From an uncultured Burkholderiaceae bacterium (GTDB taxonomy: Bacteria; Pseudomonadota; Gammaproteobacteria; Burkholderiales; Burkholderiaceae), in the NCBI GenBank assembly GCA_937871985.1, contig CALMPB010000411.1:1-43246 (forward strand): a stretch of DNA of 43,246 nt, written 5' to 3'. The notes beneath the pieces are model-generated. The model did not search any database and was not told the DNA's origin. It saw only the letters and a program-made list of their open reading frames with translations. Below are positions 26,911 through 35,906 of the stretch, in pieces (the stretch's first letter is position 1; each line of letters opens with the position of its first letter). A program made the translations under genes and the position numbers.

Positions 26911-28311
26911 ATGCCGCGCGTCAATCTCGTCGAACCCGTCGTCATGCTGGCCACCGTCATACAGTGGCTGGTTCTTGCCAGTATCACCGGAGTCGTCGTC
27001 GGAGTCGGCACCAGTATTTTCCTTCATGGCCTGTTCTTCCTGACAGACGCGACGGCTTCCGTGCCCCTATGGCTGCAAATGACGCTGCTGCCGGTCGGCG
27101 GCCTGCTGAATGGCCTATTGCTGTACTACGGCTACAAGCGCAATACCACCGGCCTGAAAGATTCGATCATTGCCGCGGTGCATAAGCAATCGGGCCGGAT
27201 GCCGTTCAAGACGCTGGCCATCAAGCCCATTGCCGCCATCATTACGCTGGCCTGCGGCGGCTCCGCCGGGAAGGAAGGGCCCTGCTCCCACATAGGCGGC
27301 TCGCTGGCCTCGGGCATAGGCCGAATATTCAAGCTGAACGGCGAATTGCAGAAACGCATCGTTGCCTGCGGCGTCAGCGCCGGCTTTGCCAGCGTATTCG
27401 GCACGCCCATCGCCGGGGCCATATACGGCGTCGAGGTGCTGGCCATCGGCCGCATCCGGCACGACTTCCTGTTTCCGGCCATCGTGGCCGGCGTCACGTC
27501 TTTCGAAATCAGCAAGTTTCTGGGCATTCCCTACCAGTACTACAGCCTGAACCTGCTCCCGCAATTTTCCGAGATCCTGTTCATCAAGACCATCGCCATC
27601 GGCATGCTATGCGGCATCGTGGCCTGGATATTCGTGGACATGGTGGGCCTGGTGAGGGCGGCATTCGGCCAGTTGCGCATCAAATTCGACCTATGGCCGC
27701 CCCTGATGCCCCTGCTTGGCGGCTTGCTGCTTGCGGCCCTGATTCTCGTCATTCCCACGGACTACCTGGGCTTGAGCCTGCCGCTCATGGACAGGGCGCT
27801 GGATGGCCAGGCCATGCCCTACCTGGGATTTTTCTGGAAAACCCTGCTGGTGGCGATTACCCTGGGCTCGGGATTCTACGGCGGCATCGTGACCCCGCAA
27901 TTCGTCATCGGAACCATAGCCGGCAGCGCCTTCGCGCCGCTGCTGGGGCTCAGCCCCTCGCTGGGTGCGGCCGTGGGCCTGGTGGCCGTGGTGGCCTCGG
28001 CATCCAACACCCCCATCGCCGCCGTGCTCATGGGCATCGAACTGTTCGGCGGAACCATTGGAACCGTCTACCTGGCGGGAGCCGGCATCGCCGCCTACCT
28101 GATCATTGGACACCGCAGCGTCTACCCCGACCAGCTCATCGCCTATTCCAAATCGTCCTGGCTGCAGGTGCGGCCGGACATGCCTCTGGGACAGGAAAAA
28201 ATACACCTGTCCTACGGGCTGCTAAGATGGTGGGGACAGTTCCGCGTCAAGCAGGGCCCCCGCTATTGGCGGCAACTGCTTGCCTGGTGGAAACTGCACC
28301 GTCAACGGTAG
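26911..28311 (+). CDS. CLC-type chloride channel/transporter family protein
   Basis: A 466-residue membrane protein with about ten to twelve hydrophobic segments. The CLC gate motif appears as CGGSAGKEGPCSHIGG, with the gating Glu in GKEGP. GSGFYGGIVTPQF takes the place of the GxFxP loop. The first selectivity motif (GSGIP) is replaced by NTTGLKD, so the central anion site differs from classical CLC proteins, and the transported ion is uncertain. It is divergent from the cyanophycin-synthetase-like gene across 185 bases that show no clear promoter by eye. Short cytoplasmic C-terminus; no CBS domains. Confidence 0.85.
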   Translation: MPRVNLVEPVVMLATVIQWLVLASITGVVVGVGTSIFLHGLFFLTDATASVPLWLQMTLLPVGGLLNGLLLYYGYKRNTTGLKDSIIAAVHKQSGRMPFKTLAIKPIAAIITLACGGSAGKEGPCSHIGGSLASGIGRIFKLNGELQKRIVACGVSAGFASVFGTPIAGAIYGVEVLAIGRIRHDFLFPAIVAGVTSFEISKFLGIPYQYYSLNLLPQFSEILFIKTIAIGMLCGIVAWIFVDMVGLVRAAFGQLRIKFDLWPPLMPLLGGLLLAALILVIPTDYLGLSLPLMDRALDGQAMPYLGFFWKTLLVAITLGSGFYGGIVTPQFVIGTIAGSAFAPLLGLSPSLGAAVGLVAVVASASNTPIAAVLMGIELFGGTIGTVYLAGAGIAAYLIIGHRSVYPDQLIAYSKSSWLQVRPDMPLGQEKIHLSYGLLRWWGQFRVKQGPRYWRQLLAWWKLHRQR

Positions 28312-28359
28312 GCATGGGCGCGCCTTGTCCACTCACGCCCCATTCATGAAACAGCCGGA

Positions 28360-29091
28360 ATGCGACACCCAAATCGCTATTTTTACGTACTGAGCCATGT
28401 CGTCGTCATCCCGATCCTTCTGGGCTGGCTGGCATACAGCGTCCAATACTCCAAGCTGGACATAGCCTTGGCCTCTCACTTCTTCGACACCTCCAGCCGC
28501 ACTTTTCCCTTGCGTCATCAAGCCCTTGCCGTAGCGGCGGCTGACTTGGTGAACTGGCTCGTTCTGCCCGCTCTGATTCTAGCCAGCGGCTATCTGCTGT
28601 TGCGCAGCTACAGAAATCGGGAACCACAGCAAGTTCGCAGCGCATTCCGCGCCTTGTTCGCCGTGTTCGTGCTGGCTCCCCTGCTGGTCTGGATGCTGAA
28701 GCACGACACCGCCCTGCCCCGTCCCTACACGTTGAGCATATTCGGCGGAACCCATTCCATGCCCAGCACATTCTGGGCATTTGGCAAAACAGCGGCCGGC
28801 GGCGCCTTGCCCAGCAACCATGCCGCGGTGGGCTACTCGTTGTTCGGACTGTACTTTGCCGGCTGGGCGCTGGGGCGCAAGCGGCTGCGCTGGGCGGGCC
28901 TGATCCTGGCTATCGCCACGGGCGTTGGGTTCAGCTTCCTGCGGATCAGCCAGGGCGCGCACTTTCCAAGCGAAACCCTCTGGTCGGCCGCCATGGTGTG
29001 GCTGCTGTGCAGCATGCTGTTCTATGGACCGATCACCATGCGGAACGGAACGCGCCGCCAAGAAGCTCTCCACAACCGGCACCCCTACTGA
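28360..29091 (+). CDS. PAP2-family membrane phosphatase
   Basis: A 243-residue protein with about six membrane helices. The three-part phosphatase signature is visible: KHDTALPRP (K-x6-RP), LPSNHAAVG (the PSGH motif with Asn for Gly) and [13 protein letters not shown] (the SxxR-x5-H motif with a conserved acid after it). PAP2 enzymes of this kind dephosphorylate lipid phosphates or undecaprenyl diphosphate in the inner membrane, or modify lipid A. The precise substrate cannot be told. It lies 48 bases after the CLC gene and 26 bases before the pseudouridine-synthase gene, all in one direction. Confidence 0.85.
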   Translation: MRHPNRYFYVLSHVVVIPILLGWLAYSVQYSKLDIALASHFFDTSSRTFPLRHQALAVAAADLVNWLVLPALILASGYLLLRSYRNREPQQVRSAFRALFAVFVLAPLLVWMLKHDTALPRPYTLSIFGGTHSMPSTFWAFGKTAAGGALPSNHAAVGYSLFGLYFAGWALGRKRLRWAGLILAIATGVGFSFLRISQGAHFPSETLWSAAMVWLLCSMLFYGPITMRNGTRRQEALHNRHPY

Positions 29092-29117
29092 CTTCACCTT
29101 TTTCTCGTAGCCCTGGC

Positions 29118-29759
29118 ATGCCATCCAGCCCTCGTTCGACTCATCCACCCCGCATCCGGACGGCCGCCCGCCGCAAGCCCTCCCCTGCGGTCGATACGCG
29201 GCTGCTCATCCTGAACAAGCCTTTCGATGTGCTGGCCCAGTTCAGCGACGCCCAGGGCCGCCCCACGCTCAAGGACTTCGTCCAGATTCCCGATGTCTAC
29301 CCCGCGGGACGCCTGGATCGCGACAGCGAAGGCCTGCTCCTGCTGACCAACGACGGCCGCTTGCAGGCGCGCATCGCCGACCCGAGACACAAGATGGCAA
29401 AAACCTATTGGGTGCAGGTGGAGGGCTCGGCCACACCGGAACAACTGCAATGCCTGCGCTCCGGCGTGCTACTGAAAGACGGCCTTACCTTGCCGGCGCA
29501 GGCCCGACTGCTGGACGAGCCGGAACTCTGGGAAAGGCATCCCCCTGTGCGATTCCGTAAAAGCATACCGACAAGCTGGCTGGAGCTGACCATCCACGAG
29601 GGACGCAATCGCCAAGTGCGGCGCATGACGGCTGCGATAGGCTTGCCTACCCTGCGCCTGGTGCGGATCCGGATCGGGCCTTGGGCCCTGGATGGACTGG
29701 CTCCGGGAGAGTGGCGCGAGGCGACGCTTGCCGCCCCCGACGATGCCGGCGGGCGATGA
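29118..29759 (+). CDS. rRNA pseudouridine synthase, RluE-like (RsuA family)
   Basis: The start at 29118 gives 213 residues; the longer open frame upstream overlaps the PAP2 gene and is unlikely. The catalytic motif [20 protein letters not shown] holds the active-site Asp, preceded by [16 protein letters not shown]. The late block [23 protein letters not shown] matches the family C-terminus. There is no N-terminal S4 domain, only about 25 basic residues, as in RluE. RluE modifies U2457 of 23S rRNA. RluE is more likely than RsuA or RluB/F because those carry S4 domains. Confidence 0.9.
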   Translation: MPSSPRSTHPPRIRTAARRKPSPAVDTRLLILNKPFDVLAQFSDAQGRPTLKDFVQIPDVYPAGRLDRDSEGLLLLTNDGRLQARIADPRHKMAKTYWVQVEGSATPEQLQCLRSGVLLKDGLTLPAQARLLDEPELWERHPPVRFRKSIPTSWLELTIHEGRNRQVRRMTAAIGLPTLRLVRIRIGPWALDGLAPGEWREATLAAPDDAGGR

Positions 29760-29793
29760 TCCGCCGTGCCGGCAACACGCAAATCCGCCTGCA

Positions 29794-31353
29794 TCACAGC
29801 ATCCAGTCGATAGGCAGCAAGGATAGGAACTCGACCACGGCCCGGCGCCATAGACTGGCGTCCGGTTCGGTGTCATGCCGTATTTCCTTGCCGTCTTTTT
29901 GCTCGGTCCAATATAGATCCCCCGTCTCGGACAGATGCACCTCGTAGGCAATAGCCGGGACTTTGTCATCGAAGGCTTTGGCAATGGCCTGCGCCAGAAC
30001 GGGGCTGTCGATAACGAACCCCAATTCGGTATTCAGCTTTGCCGAACGCGGATCGAAATTGAACGAGCCGACAAAAATCCGCGAACCGTCCACGGAAAAG
30101 GTTTTCGCATGCAGGCTGGAGCCCGAGATGCCGAAACGCCCGACTCTTTGGCGTTTCTGGTTTGCGGGAGAAAGCCGCCGCATTTCGTAGAGCTTTATAC
30201 CGGCCTCGAGCAAAGGTTTACGCGATTTTGCATAGCCGGCATGGACAGCGGTGACGTCGGTGGCATCCAGCGAATTGGTCAGTATCTTGATCTTGACCCC
30301 GCTCCTGGCCATGGCGGTAAAGCTGTCGACGCCGGCCCTGGTTGGCACAAAGTAGGAGGACACCAGTTCGACGTCGGACTTTGGCTTGCCGATGACCTGC
30401 TCGAGCTTGCCGGCCAGCGTCTCGCTGTTCGGCACATCTCCCTGGCCCTTGCGGGGGTCGTCGCTGACCATTCTGGTCTTGGCCCATTGCAAGTCTATCG
30501 TTCCGTCCATCAACTGACGGATAAGGCTGGAACCGCGCAATGCCTTCAGGTATTCCCCGGCGCGGGGGTCATGCTCGAGCTCCGACGCCTGGGTGGCCAG
30601 ATCCCGAAGCAGCGCCGGGTTGCCCGGCGGCATAAGCAGGCTTACCGGATACGATGACAAGCTGCTCCAATAGCTGTCGAAGCTGGCCGATACCTGCTTG
30701 ACCACCGGACCGATCGCAAGAACATCGAGATCGGCGAACACCACATCGTCCGCCGCCCCGAAATACTCGTCGCCGATATTGCGTCCGCCGACGATGGTGA
30801 CTTGATTGTCGACCGTGAACGACTTGTTGTGCATGCGGCGGTTCAGACGGGAAAAATCGCTTATGTAGTTGATCCAGCGCGGCGAGCGTATGAAAAACGG
30901 GTTGAACAGACGCACCTCGATATTCGGGCTCGTATCAAGCGCGGCCAGTATGGGATCCAGCCCCGAAGTGCTCATGTCGTCCAGCAGCAAGCGCACCCGC
31001 ACGCCGCGCTCGGCCGCGGCGTTCAACGACTGGAACAGCAACGTGCCTGTCAGGTCCTTGTGCCAGATGTAGTACTGGACGTCGAGTGTGCGCTGCGCGG
31101 CTCGTGCCAGAAGCACCCGCGCCGCAAAGGCCTCGCGCGCGTTCGAGAGCATGTGGATGCCGGTCTTGCCGGGGTGGGCCGCGCTTAGGCTGGCTTCGGC
31201 CTTGCCCAGCGTCGTGGCCAATGACCCATCGACCGAAAGGGCATGCGAAGCCGGCCGGTTTTCCAGCGAAGGAGCGGTGGCGCAACCAGCGATCAGCGTC
31301 ATCCCCGAAAAGATGAGCGGTAGGCAAAACACAACGCGCTTTCGTAGTTTCAT
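29794..31353 (-). CDS. Phospholipase D-family lipoprotein (ClsC/YmdC-like)
   Basis: A 519-residue protein with a lipoprotein signal: MKLRKRVVFCLPLIFSGMTL then a LIAGC lipobox, so it should be anchored in a membrane. Two HKD motifs are present: HNKSFTVDNQVTIVGGRN (about residue 172) and HAKTFSVDGSRIFVGSFNFD (about 414). Each carries His, Lys and Asp, with the following Gly-x-x-Asn part. This two-motif layout is that of cardiolipin synthase C-like or phosphatidyl-transfer enzymes. Lipid synthesis or phospholipid turnover is likely; a nuclease role is unlikely given the anchor. It is convergent with the pseudouridine synthase gene; the 158 bases at 31354-31511 show nothing. Confidence 0.88.
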   Translation of the reverse strand: MKLRKRVVFCLPLIFSGMTLIAGCATAPSLENRPASHALSVDGSLATTLGKAEASLSAAHPGKTGIHMLSNAREAFAARVLLARAAQRTLDVQYYIWHKDLTGTLLFQSLNAAAERGVRVRLLLDDMSTSGLDPILAALDTSPNIEVRLFNPFFIRSPRWINYISDFSRLNRRMHNKSFTVDNQVTIVGGRNIGDEYFGAADDVVFADLDVLAIGPVVKQVSASFDSYWSSLSSYPVSLLMPPGNPALLRDLATQASELEHDPRAGEYLKALRGSSLIRQLMDGTIDLQWAKTRMVSDDPRKGQGDVPNSETLAGKLEQVIGKPKSDVELVSSYFVPTRAGVDSFTAMARSGVKIKILTNSLDATDVTAVHAGYAKSRKPLLEAGIKLYEMRRLSPANQKRQRVGRFGISGSSLHAKTFSVDGSRIFVGSFNFDPRSAKLNTELGFVIDSPVLAQAIAKAFDDKVPAIAYEVHLSETGDLYWTEQKDGKEIRHDTEPDASLWRRAVVEFLSLLPIDWML

Positions 31354-31511
31354 GATGCGGCTGCCTGCGGGTCGTGGATCTAAGCCATTATATGAGCCTA
31401 GACTACGCCATCGATGGAGTAGGCGGCGAAACCTTCAGGCGCACGCTGGAGCTCGATGGAAGCCGGACAAACCTCCGGCTCCATCCTGCTGTACCCGAGC
31501 GGAAAACAGGC

Positions 31512-31991
31512 TTAAGAAAGCCCGGCCTTATCCAGCCCGAACGCCGCGTCCGACGAACCGGGAACGGTTCTGAAAGCAACGTTCAAGCGGTTCCAGCCGT
31601 TGATTCCCACCACCAGGAACGTCAGGTCGGAGATCTCCTGCTCCGACAACTGGGCGCGCACTTCGTTGTAGATGTCGTCGCTGACACCATGCGCCGGTAT
31701 CTGGGTAAGCGCTTCCGTCCAGGTCAGGGCGGCGCGCTCGCGCGCGTTGAACAAGGGCGACTCGCGCCAGATGGCGACATGGTGCAGGCGCAGCTCGCGT
31801 TCGCCGTGGATTTTTCCTTCTTTGACGTGCATGTCCAGGCAAAATGCGCAGCCATTGAGCTGGGAAGCGCGCATCGTTACCAGGATGCCGAACTCCTTCA
31901 CCACCGGCTTGCTCTTCATGGAGGTGCTGAAATCCAGGTATTTCTTGGCGATATCGGGAGAAACTTCAAAGTAATTCAAACGTGCACTCAT
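31512..31991 (-). CDS. Carboxymuconolactone decarboxylase/AhpD family protein
   Basis: The ATG at 31991 (MSARLNYFEVSPDIAKKYLD) follows an AGGAG site and gives 159 residues; upstream in-frame residues are unlike the family. The core motif ASQLNGCAFCLDMHVKEG has the redox Cys-x-x-Cys and the following His, as in AhpD-like alkylhydroperoxidases. Length fits the common bacterial type (about 150 residues). Such proteins reduce peroxides or protect against oxidative stress; the partner is unknown. The gap 31992-32241 towards the MocR gene shows no clear feature. Confidence 0.9.
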   Translation of the reverse strand: MSARLNYFEVSPDIAKKYLDFSTSMKSKPVVKEFGILVTMRASQLNGCAFCLDMHVKEGKIHGERELRLHHVAIWRESPLFNARERAALTWTEALTQIPAHGVSDDIYNEVRAQLSEQEISDLTFLVVGINGWNRLNVAFRTVPGSSDAAFGLDKAGLS

Positions 31992-32241
31992 AACGACTCC
32001 TATCAAAAAATAAAGATCCAGGCGCGGCGCTTTTGAATCGACAGCTCCTGCGCGCAACGGCAACCGCTGCTGCCGCCCTATGCTCGACAGTAAAATATTG
32101 ACGGAACTTGGCCTATTTAAAAAGCGGCAAGAACCGGTTTTCGGCATAGGCCATGCTGCCGGCGCCCAAGCTCGCAAGCCCCCGCCCGTAACGCAGGCTG
32201 CCGCAATCGGCTCACGCCGTTTCGCGATGCCGGCGCCGCAA

Positions 32242-33669
32242 CTAGATCAAGGCCAGAATGCGTTTGCCCAACTGCTGCGCCTGACGTTGCGATTCGATAT
32301 TGGTAAAGCTCAATAGCAGCCCCGGCTGAACCTCGGCGTGCGTCGCCCAGCCCGACAACGCTTCGGCAAACATGCCATGCTCGCGCATCAATGCATTCAG
32401 GGCCTTGTCCGACTGGCGCCCACCCAGCCGCAGCACCAAATGCATGCCGCCCGGTTGCGGCTGGATATGCATGCCCGCCGCACCCAGCACCTGGCTCAGC
32501 CCCGCCGCCACGGCGGTTCGGCGCTCGGCGTAAAGCTTTCTCATCCGATGGATGTGGCGCGCGAAATGCCCTTCATTCATGAAGGAAGCCAGGATCGCCT
32601 GGCCGAGCTCGGGAACACCGGCTGAAAACACCTCCCGGACTCGCCCGAACCGTTCTACCTGGGATCCGGGCACGACCAGATAGCCCACCCGTATGCCGGG
32701 GAACATGACCTTGCTGAACGTGCCCGCATACAATACCCGGCCATGCCGATCCAGGCTTTTCAGGGCCGGCAGCGGCCGGCTTGCGTACCGGTATTCGCCA
32801 TCGTAGTCGTCCTCGATGATCCATGCGTTTTTTTGCCTGGCCCATTCCAGCAATGCCAGCCGCCTGGGCAAGGAAAGCGACAGGCATAGCGGGCTTTGAT
32901 GCGCCGGGGTCACCACCGCCGCCCTGGCGTCGGGTGCGCTTTCCATGCCCCTCGACACCACCAGCCCATTGTCATCGACCGGAACCGGAGCCAGCTCGAC
33001 GCCCATCTGCTCAAGCAATTTTCGCGTGGGCGGATAACCCGGGTCTTCCACCCAGACTTGATCCCCCTGGCTGAGCAGCGCCCTGGCGATCAGATGCAAT
33101 GTGTCCCGATACCCCGAAGTAATGAACACCTGCTCCGGCGCACAAGCGATTCCACGCGCCATTTGCAGATAGGCGGCAATGGCCTGGCGCAAGCCATATA
33201 ACCCTTGCACCGGTGGATAGGCCATCTCGACGGCTTGCATGGAGCGCAAGTGCCTGGCTCCAAGCCGCGCCCAGATTTTCCGGGGAAAGGCGTCCAGCGC
33301 GGGCAGGCCCAGTTGGAAAGGCAGCACCGCGGCCGGATGCCAGCCGAACTTTTCGCCATGCCTGCTCGACACCGGAGCAGGCTTCACCGCCATGGCCTGA
33401 GGCGCCACGAGCCCGGGGGTAACAATGGTGCCGGCCTGGCCTCGGGGCTCGACGTACCCTTCCGCAGCCAGCAAAGCATATGCGGTTTCGACGGTTCCCC
33501 GGGCCAGCCCCAGTTCCTTGGCCAGCGCCCTGGCCGAAGGGATGCGCCCGCCCGGCTTGAGCAGACCGTCGGCAATGGCCCCCTGGAAACGTAGATAGAT
33601 TTGCCGGTATAACGGCTGGTCCTCGGAAGGATCCACCGTCAACAGGCTATGATTCTTGAAGGAAGGCAT
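32242..33669 (-). CDS. MocR-type (GntR/aminotransferase) transcriptional regulator
   Basis: A 475-residue fusion. Residues 15-85 are a GntR winged helix: QPLYRQIYLRFQGAIADGLL, PSARALAKELGLARGTVETA, then a wing with GYVEPRGQAG. From about residue 120 it is a fold-type I aminotransferase domain with the PLP-binding Lys in AGTFSKVMFPGIRVGYLVVP (about 319) and the EDDYDGEYRY segment. This is the PdxR/MocR layout; such proteins sense PLP or amino compounds. It is divergent from the GNAT gene, with a short direct repeat between them. The target is probably itself or those neighbours. A PdxR role is possible but no pdxST is nearby. Confidence 0.92.
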   Translation of the reverse strand: MPSFKNHSLLTVDPSEDQPLYRQIYLRFQGAIADGLLKPGGRIPSARALAKELGLARGTVETAYALLAAEGYVEPRGQAGTIVTPGLVAPQAMAVKPAPVSSRHGEKFGWHPAAVLPFQLGLPALDAFPRKIWARLGARHLRSMQAVEMAYPPVQGLYGLRQAIAAYLQMARGIACAPEQVFITSGYRDTLHLIARALLSQGDQVWVEDPGYPPTRKLLEQMGVELAPVPVDDNGLVVSRGMESAPDARAAVVTPAHQSPLCLSLSLPRRLALLEWARQKNAWIIEDDYDGEYRYASRPLPALKSLDRHGRVLYAGTFSKVMFPGIRVGYLVVPGSQVERFGRVREVFSAGVPELGQAILASFMNEGHFARHIHRMRKLYAERRTAVAAGLSQVLGAAGMHIQPQPGGMHLVLRLGGRQSDKALNALMREHGMFAEALSGWATHAEVQPGLLLSFTNIESQRQAQQLGKRILALI

Positions 33670-33689
33670 GGCCTAGTCGCAATATTGAT

Positions 33690-33710
33690 TTATGGATCTT
33701 TTAATTATGG
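33690..33710. promoter_or_regulatory. Direct repeat TTATGG, candidate MocR operator
   Basis: TTATGG occurs at 33690-33695 and 33705-33710, 15 bases apart, in the AT-rich centre of the 124-base gap between the divergent MocR and GNAT genes. MocR-type regulators are known to bind short direct repeats in such gaps. No binding evidence exists for this one; the match is short. Confidence 0.3.
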
Positions 33711-33793
33711 CATTCCAGTCTTAGCATGGGTAGTGCCCTTGAACATTCAAACCGACCAGGGCCTGTTGACACACCCGCCTAAAGAAGCCCTAC

Positions 33794-34237
33794 ATGAACG
33801 ATACTGAACTACGCCACGCCGAAACCGATGATGACCTGCGCGCCTGCTTTGCCGTCATGCAGGAACTACGGCCCAATCTGCAAAACGAGGCCGACTTCCT
33901 GCAACGCATCGCGCGGATGCGCCGGGAAAGCTACCAACTCCTTGCCGTGTGGCAGGCCGGCAAGGCCATCGCCCTGGCCGGATACCGGCATCAGGAAAAC
34001 CTCATACACGGCCGCTTCCTCTACGTGGACGACTTGATCGTCACCGAAAAAAGCCGCAGCAGCCAATGGGGCGCCAAGCTGCTGGACGAACTGGAAATCA
34101 TCGCCCGCAACACCGCATGCCAAAGGCTGGTGCTGGACACAGGCCTTGCAAACGCCCTGGCGCAGCGGTTCTACTTCCGGTGGGGGCTGTTGACCAGCGC
34201 CATACGTTTCGGCAAACCCTTGGCAGAGGGCGGCTGA
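33794..34237 (+). CDS. GNAT-family N-acetyltransferase
   Basis: A 147-residue protein of the GNAT fold. The segment FLYVDDLIVTEKSRSSQWGAKLLDELEI corresponds to beta-4 and the acetyl-CoA pyrophosphate loop, with QWGAKLL in place of the Q/RxxGxG/A motif. A C-terminal RFYFRWGL region matches the usual YxxxGF part. Its substrate is unknown. The stop overlaps the start of the next gene by one base (TGATG), showing translational coupling with the oxidoreductase. First gene of a three-gene unit facing the MocR regulator. Confidence 0.87.
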   Translation: MNDTELRHAETDDDLRACFAVMQELRPNLQNEADFLQRIARMRRESYQLLAVWQAGKAIALAGYRHQENLIHGRFLYVDDLIVTEKSRSSQWGAKLLDELEIIARNTACQRLVLDTGLANALAQRFYFRWGLLTSAIRFGKPLAEGG

Positions 34238-34854
34238 TGAACCTATTGCACATCGTTTGCAGCCCGCGCGGCACGCAGTCCGAAAGCTACCGGCTTTCGC
34301 TGGAAATCATCGCGCATCTGGAAAAACGGCGCGCCAACGCTCCGCTTGCCATGAACGAACTGCACGTAGGCGCCTTGCCCCATGTCGACACGGACTACGC
34401 CAACGCGCTGGGCTACGGCCGCCTCCCCGGCGACGGCGCCAGCCCGGGCACTCTGGCCCAATCCGAGCAACTGATACAAACCCTGGAAAAAGCGGACACC
34501 ATCGTAATCGCCACGCCCATGCACAACTACACGATCCCGTCAGGACTCAAAGCCTGGATAGACCACGTCGTGCGGGTGCGCCGCAGCTTTCATTCCACCC
34601 CGCAGGGAAAGGTGGGCATACTGCCGGACCGCCCGGTATTCGTCGCGGTATCGTCCGGCGGCAGGTACTCGGGCGAGAACGCCCGACAGCCCGACTTTCT
34701 GACCCCCTATCTGAAAGCCGCGCTGGCAACCATAGGCCTGAAGAACGTGACCTTCTTTTCCGTCCAGGGCACCGCCCTGGACGATGAGTCGGTCGCCGCA
34801 TCCAGGCGGATGGCCAAACGGGCGATGGCGGAACACTTCGAGGCAACACCATGA
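34237..34854 (+). CDS. Flavodoxin-fold NAD(P)H oxidoreductase (AzoR-like)
   Basis: The ATG sharing a base with the GNAT stop gives 205 residues (MNLLHIVCSPRGTQSESYRL). This is the N-terminal FMN phosphate-binding loop of FMN-dependent azoreductase/quinone reductase proteins. The second FMN loop is ATPMHNYTIPSGLKAWIDHVVR and the third VSSGGRYSG. Length and motifs match AzoR-type enzymes, which reduce quinones or azo compounds using NAD(P)H. The physiological substrate is probably a quinone. It overlaps the next small gene by four bases. Confidence 0.92.
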   Translation: MNLLHIVCSPRGTQSESYRLSLEIIAHLEKRRANAPLAMNELHVGALPHVDTDYANALGYGRLPGDGASPGTLAQSEQLIQTLEKADTIVIATPMHNYTIPSGLKAWIDHVVRVRRSFHSTPQGKVGILPDRPVFVAVSSGGRYSGENARQPDFLTPYLKAALATIGLKNVTFFSVQGTALDDESVAASRRMAKRAMAEHFEATP

Positions 34855-35063
34855 CCACGAAATTCAAAATCGGCGACCACGTAGGCTGGAACTCCGAAGC
34901 CGGCCGGGTCAGCGGCCGGATCATCGAAATTCACACCAAGGATTTTCCGCACAAAGGCTATACGCACCACGCCAGCGCGGACGACCCGCAGTATGAAATC
35001 AAAAGCGACAAAACCGACCATATCGCCATGCACAAAGGCTCGGCCTTGCACAAGATCGACTGA
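34851..35063 (+). CDS. Small TUDOR-type protein (DUF2945, HVA1 family)
   Basis: A 70-residue protein starting MTTKFKIGDHVGWNSEAGRV. The pattern GDHVGWNSEAGRVSGRI, then HHASADDPQYEIKSDKT and ending KGSALHKID, is that of the DUF2945/HVA1 family, a compact SH3-like (TUDOR) barrel. Members are common beside stress or redox genes; their molecular role is not known. Its ATG overlaps the TGA of the oxidoreductase gene (ATGA), so it is coupled to it. The family call is confident; the function is not assigned. Confidence 0.85.
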   Translation: MTTKFKIGDHVGWNSEAGRVSGRIIEIHTKDFPHKGYTHHASADDPQYEIKSDKTDHIAMHKGSALHKID

Positions 35064-35068
35064 CCCGT

Positions 35069-35884
35069 TCAGCGTATCGTGACTCTGTGCATCCGCCGCG
35101 CCGATGGATGGTAGTCGTTCACGGCGTAATGTTGAGTGGCGATGTTGTCCCATACCGCCACAGAGCCCTTGCGCCATTTGAATCGCACCTGCCATTCGGG
35201 AATCTTCGCCAGGCCGCTAAGATAGGCCACCCAAGTGGCGCTCTCATCGCGGCTCATGTGGTTGATGAAGGTCGTATATAAAGAATTGACGAACAACTGC
35301 TTGCGGCCCGTTACCGGATGCGTAAGCACCACAGGCTGGTCGATCGGGGGAAACTCCCTTCGCATCTCCTGATAGCGCTGCGCGCCATTTTCCTGCCCCA
35401 TAAGGCTTCGCACCAATTCGGGCGCCTCCCAGTCATGCACTGCGGTCATTCCTGCCAGGTAGCCTTGTAAAGCGGGGTCAAGCGATTCAAACGCGCTGGC
35501 CATGCTGGCCCACATGGTATCGCCTCCCGTTGCCGGCACGTCCTGGGCATACAGGCAGGTTGCCGCCGGCGGCTGTTTTTGCCATGTCATGTCGGCATGC
35601 CAAACGTCGGTTCCCGTTTTTTTGCCCTTGCTGATCAGCAGCTCCAGATAAGGATTATCGGGATGAACCGGAAACGTCGATGCCACCGGCAGCACTTCGC
35701 CGAACGTCCTGGCGAAAAATACTTGCGCCTCGGGCGACAATGTCTGATCGCGAAAGAATAGGACTTGCCGTTCGGCCAGCGCATCCCTAAGCGCCTGCGC
35801 GTGCTTTGCCACCGCTGCGCCATCCGAAAGATCCAGGCCGTGTATTTCCGAACCGATGGCCGGAGTCAGGTGTTCAATCAACAT
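35069..35884 (-). CDS. TauD/TfdA-family 2-oxoglutarate dioxygenase
   Basis: A 271-residue dioxygenase. The iron ligands are His96 and Asp98 (VWHADMTW) and the distal His252 (IATQHYAVNDY), with the 2-oxoglutarate-binding Arg near the C-terminus in RRMHRVTIR. Early GSEIHGLDLSD and QVLFFRDQ are standard TauD sequence. Family members hydroxylate taurine, alkylsulfates, 2,4-D or related compounds, releasing sulfite or phenol. It is 22 bases after the binding-protein gene and shares its IclR-linked promoter. The substrate might be a sulfonate or another small organic acid. No sulfonate ABC permease or ATPase gene is present. Confidence 0.9.
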   Translation of the reverse strand: MLIEHLTPAIGSEIHGLDLSDGAAVAKHAQALRDALAERQVLFFRDQTLSPEAQVFFARTFGEVLPVASTFPVHPDNPYLELLISKGKKTGTDVWHADMTWQKQPPAATCLYAQDVPATGGDTMWASMASAFESLDPALQGYLAGMTAVHDWEAPELVRSLMGQENGAQRYQEMRREFPPIDQPVVLTHPVTGRKQLFVNSLYTTFINHMSRDESATWVAYLSGLAKIPEWQVRFKWRKGSVAVWDNIATQHYAVNDYHPSARRMHRVTIR

Positions 35885-35906
35885 AGGTTTCTCGCTTCTT
35901 TGCCGG

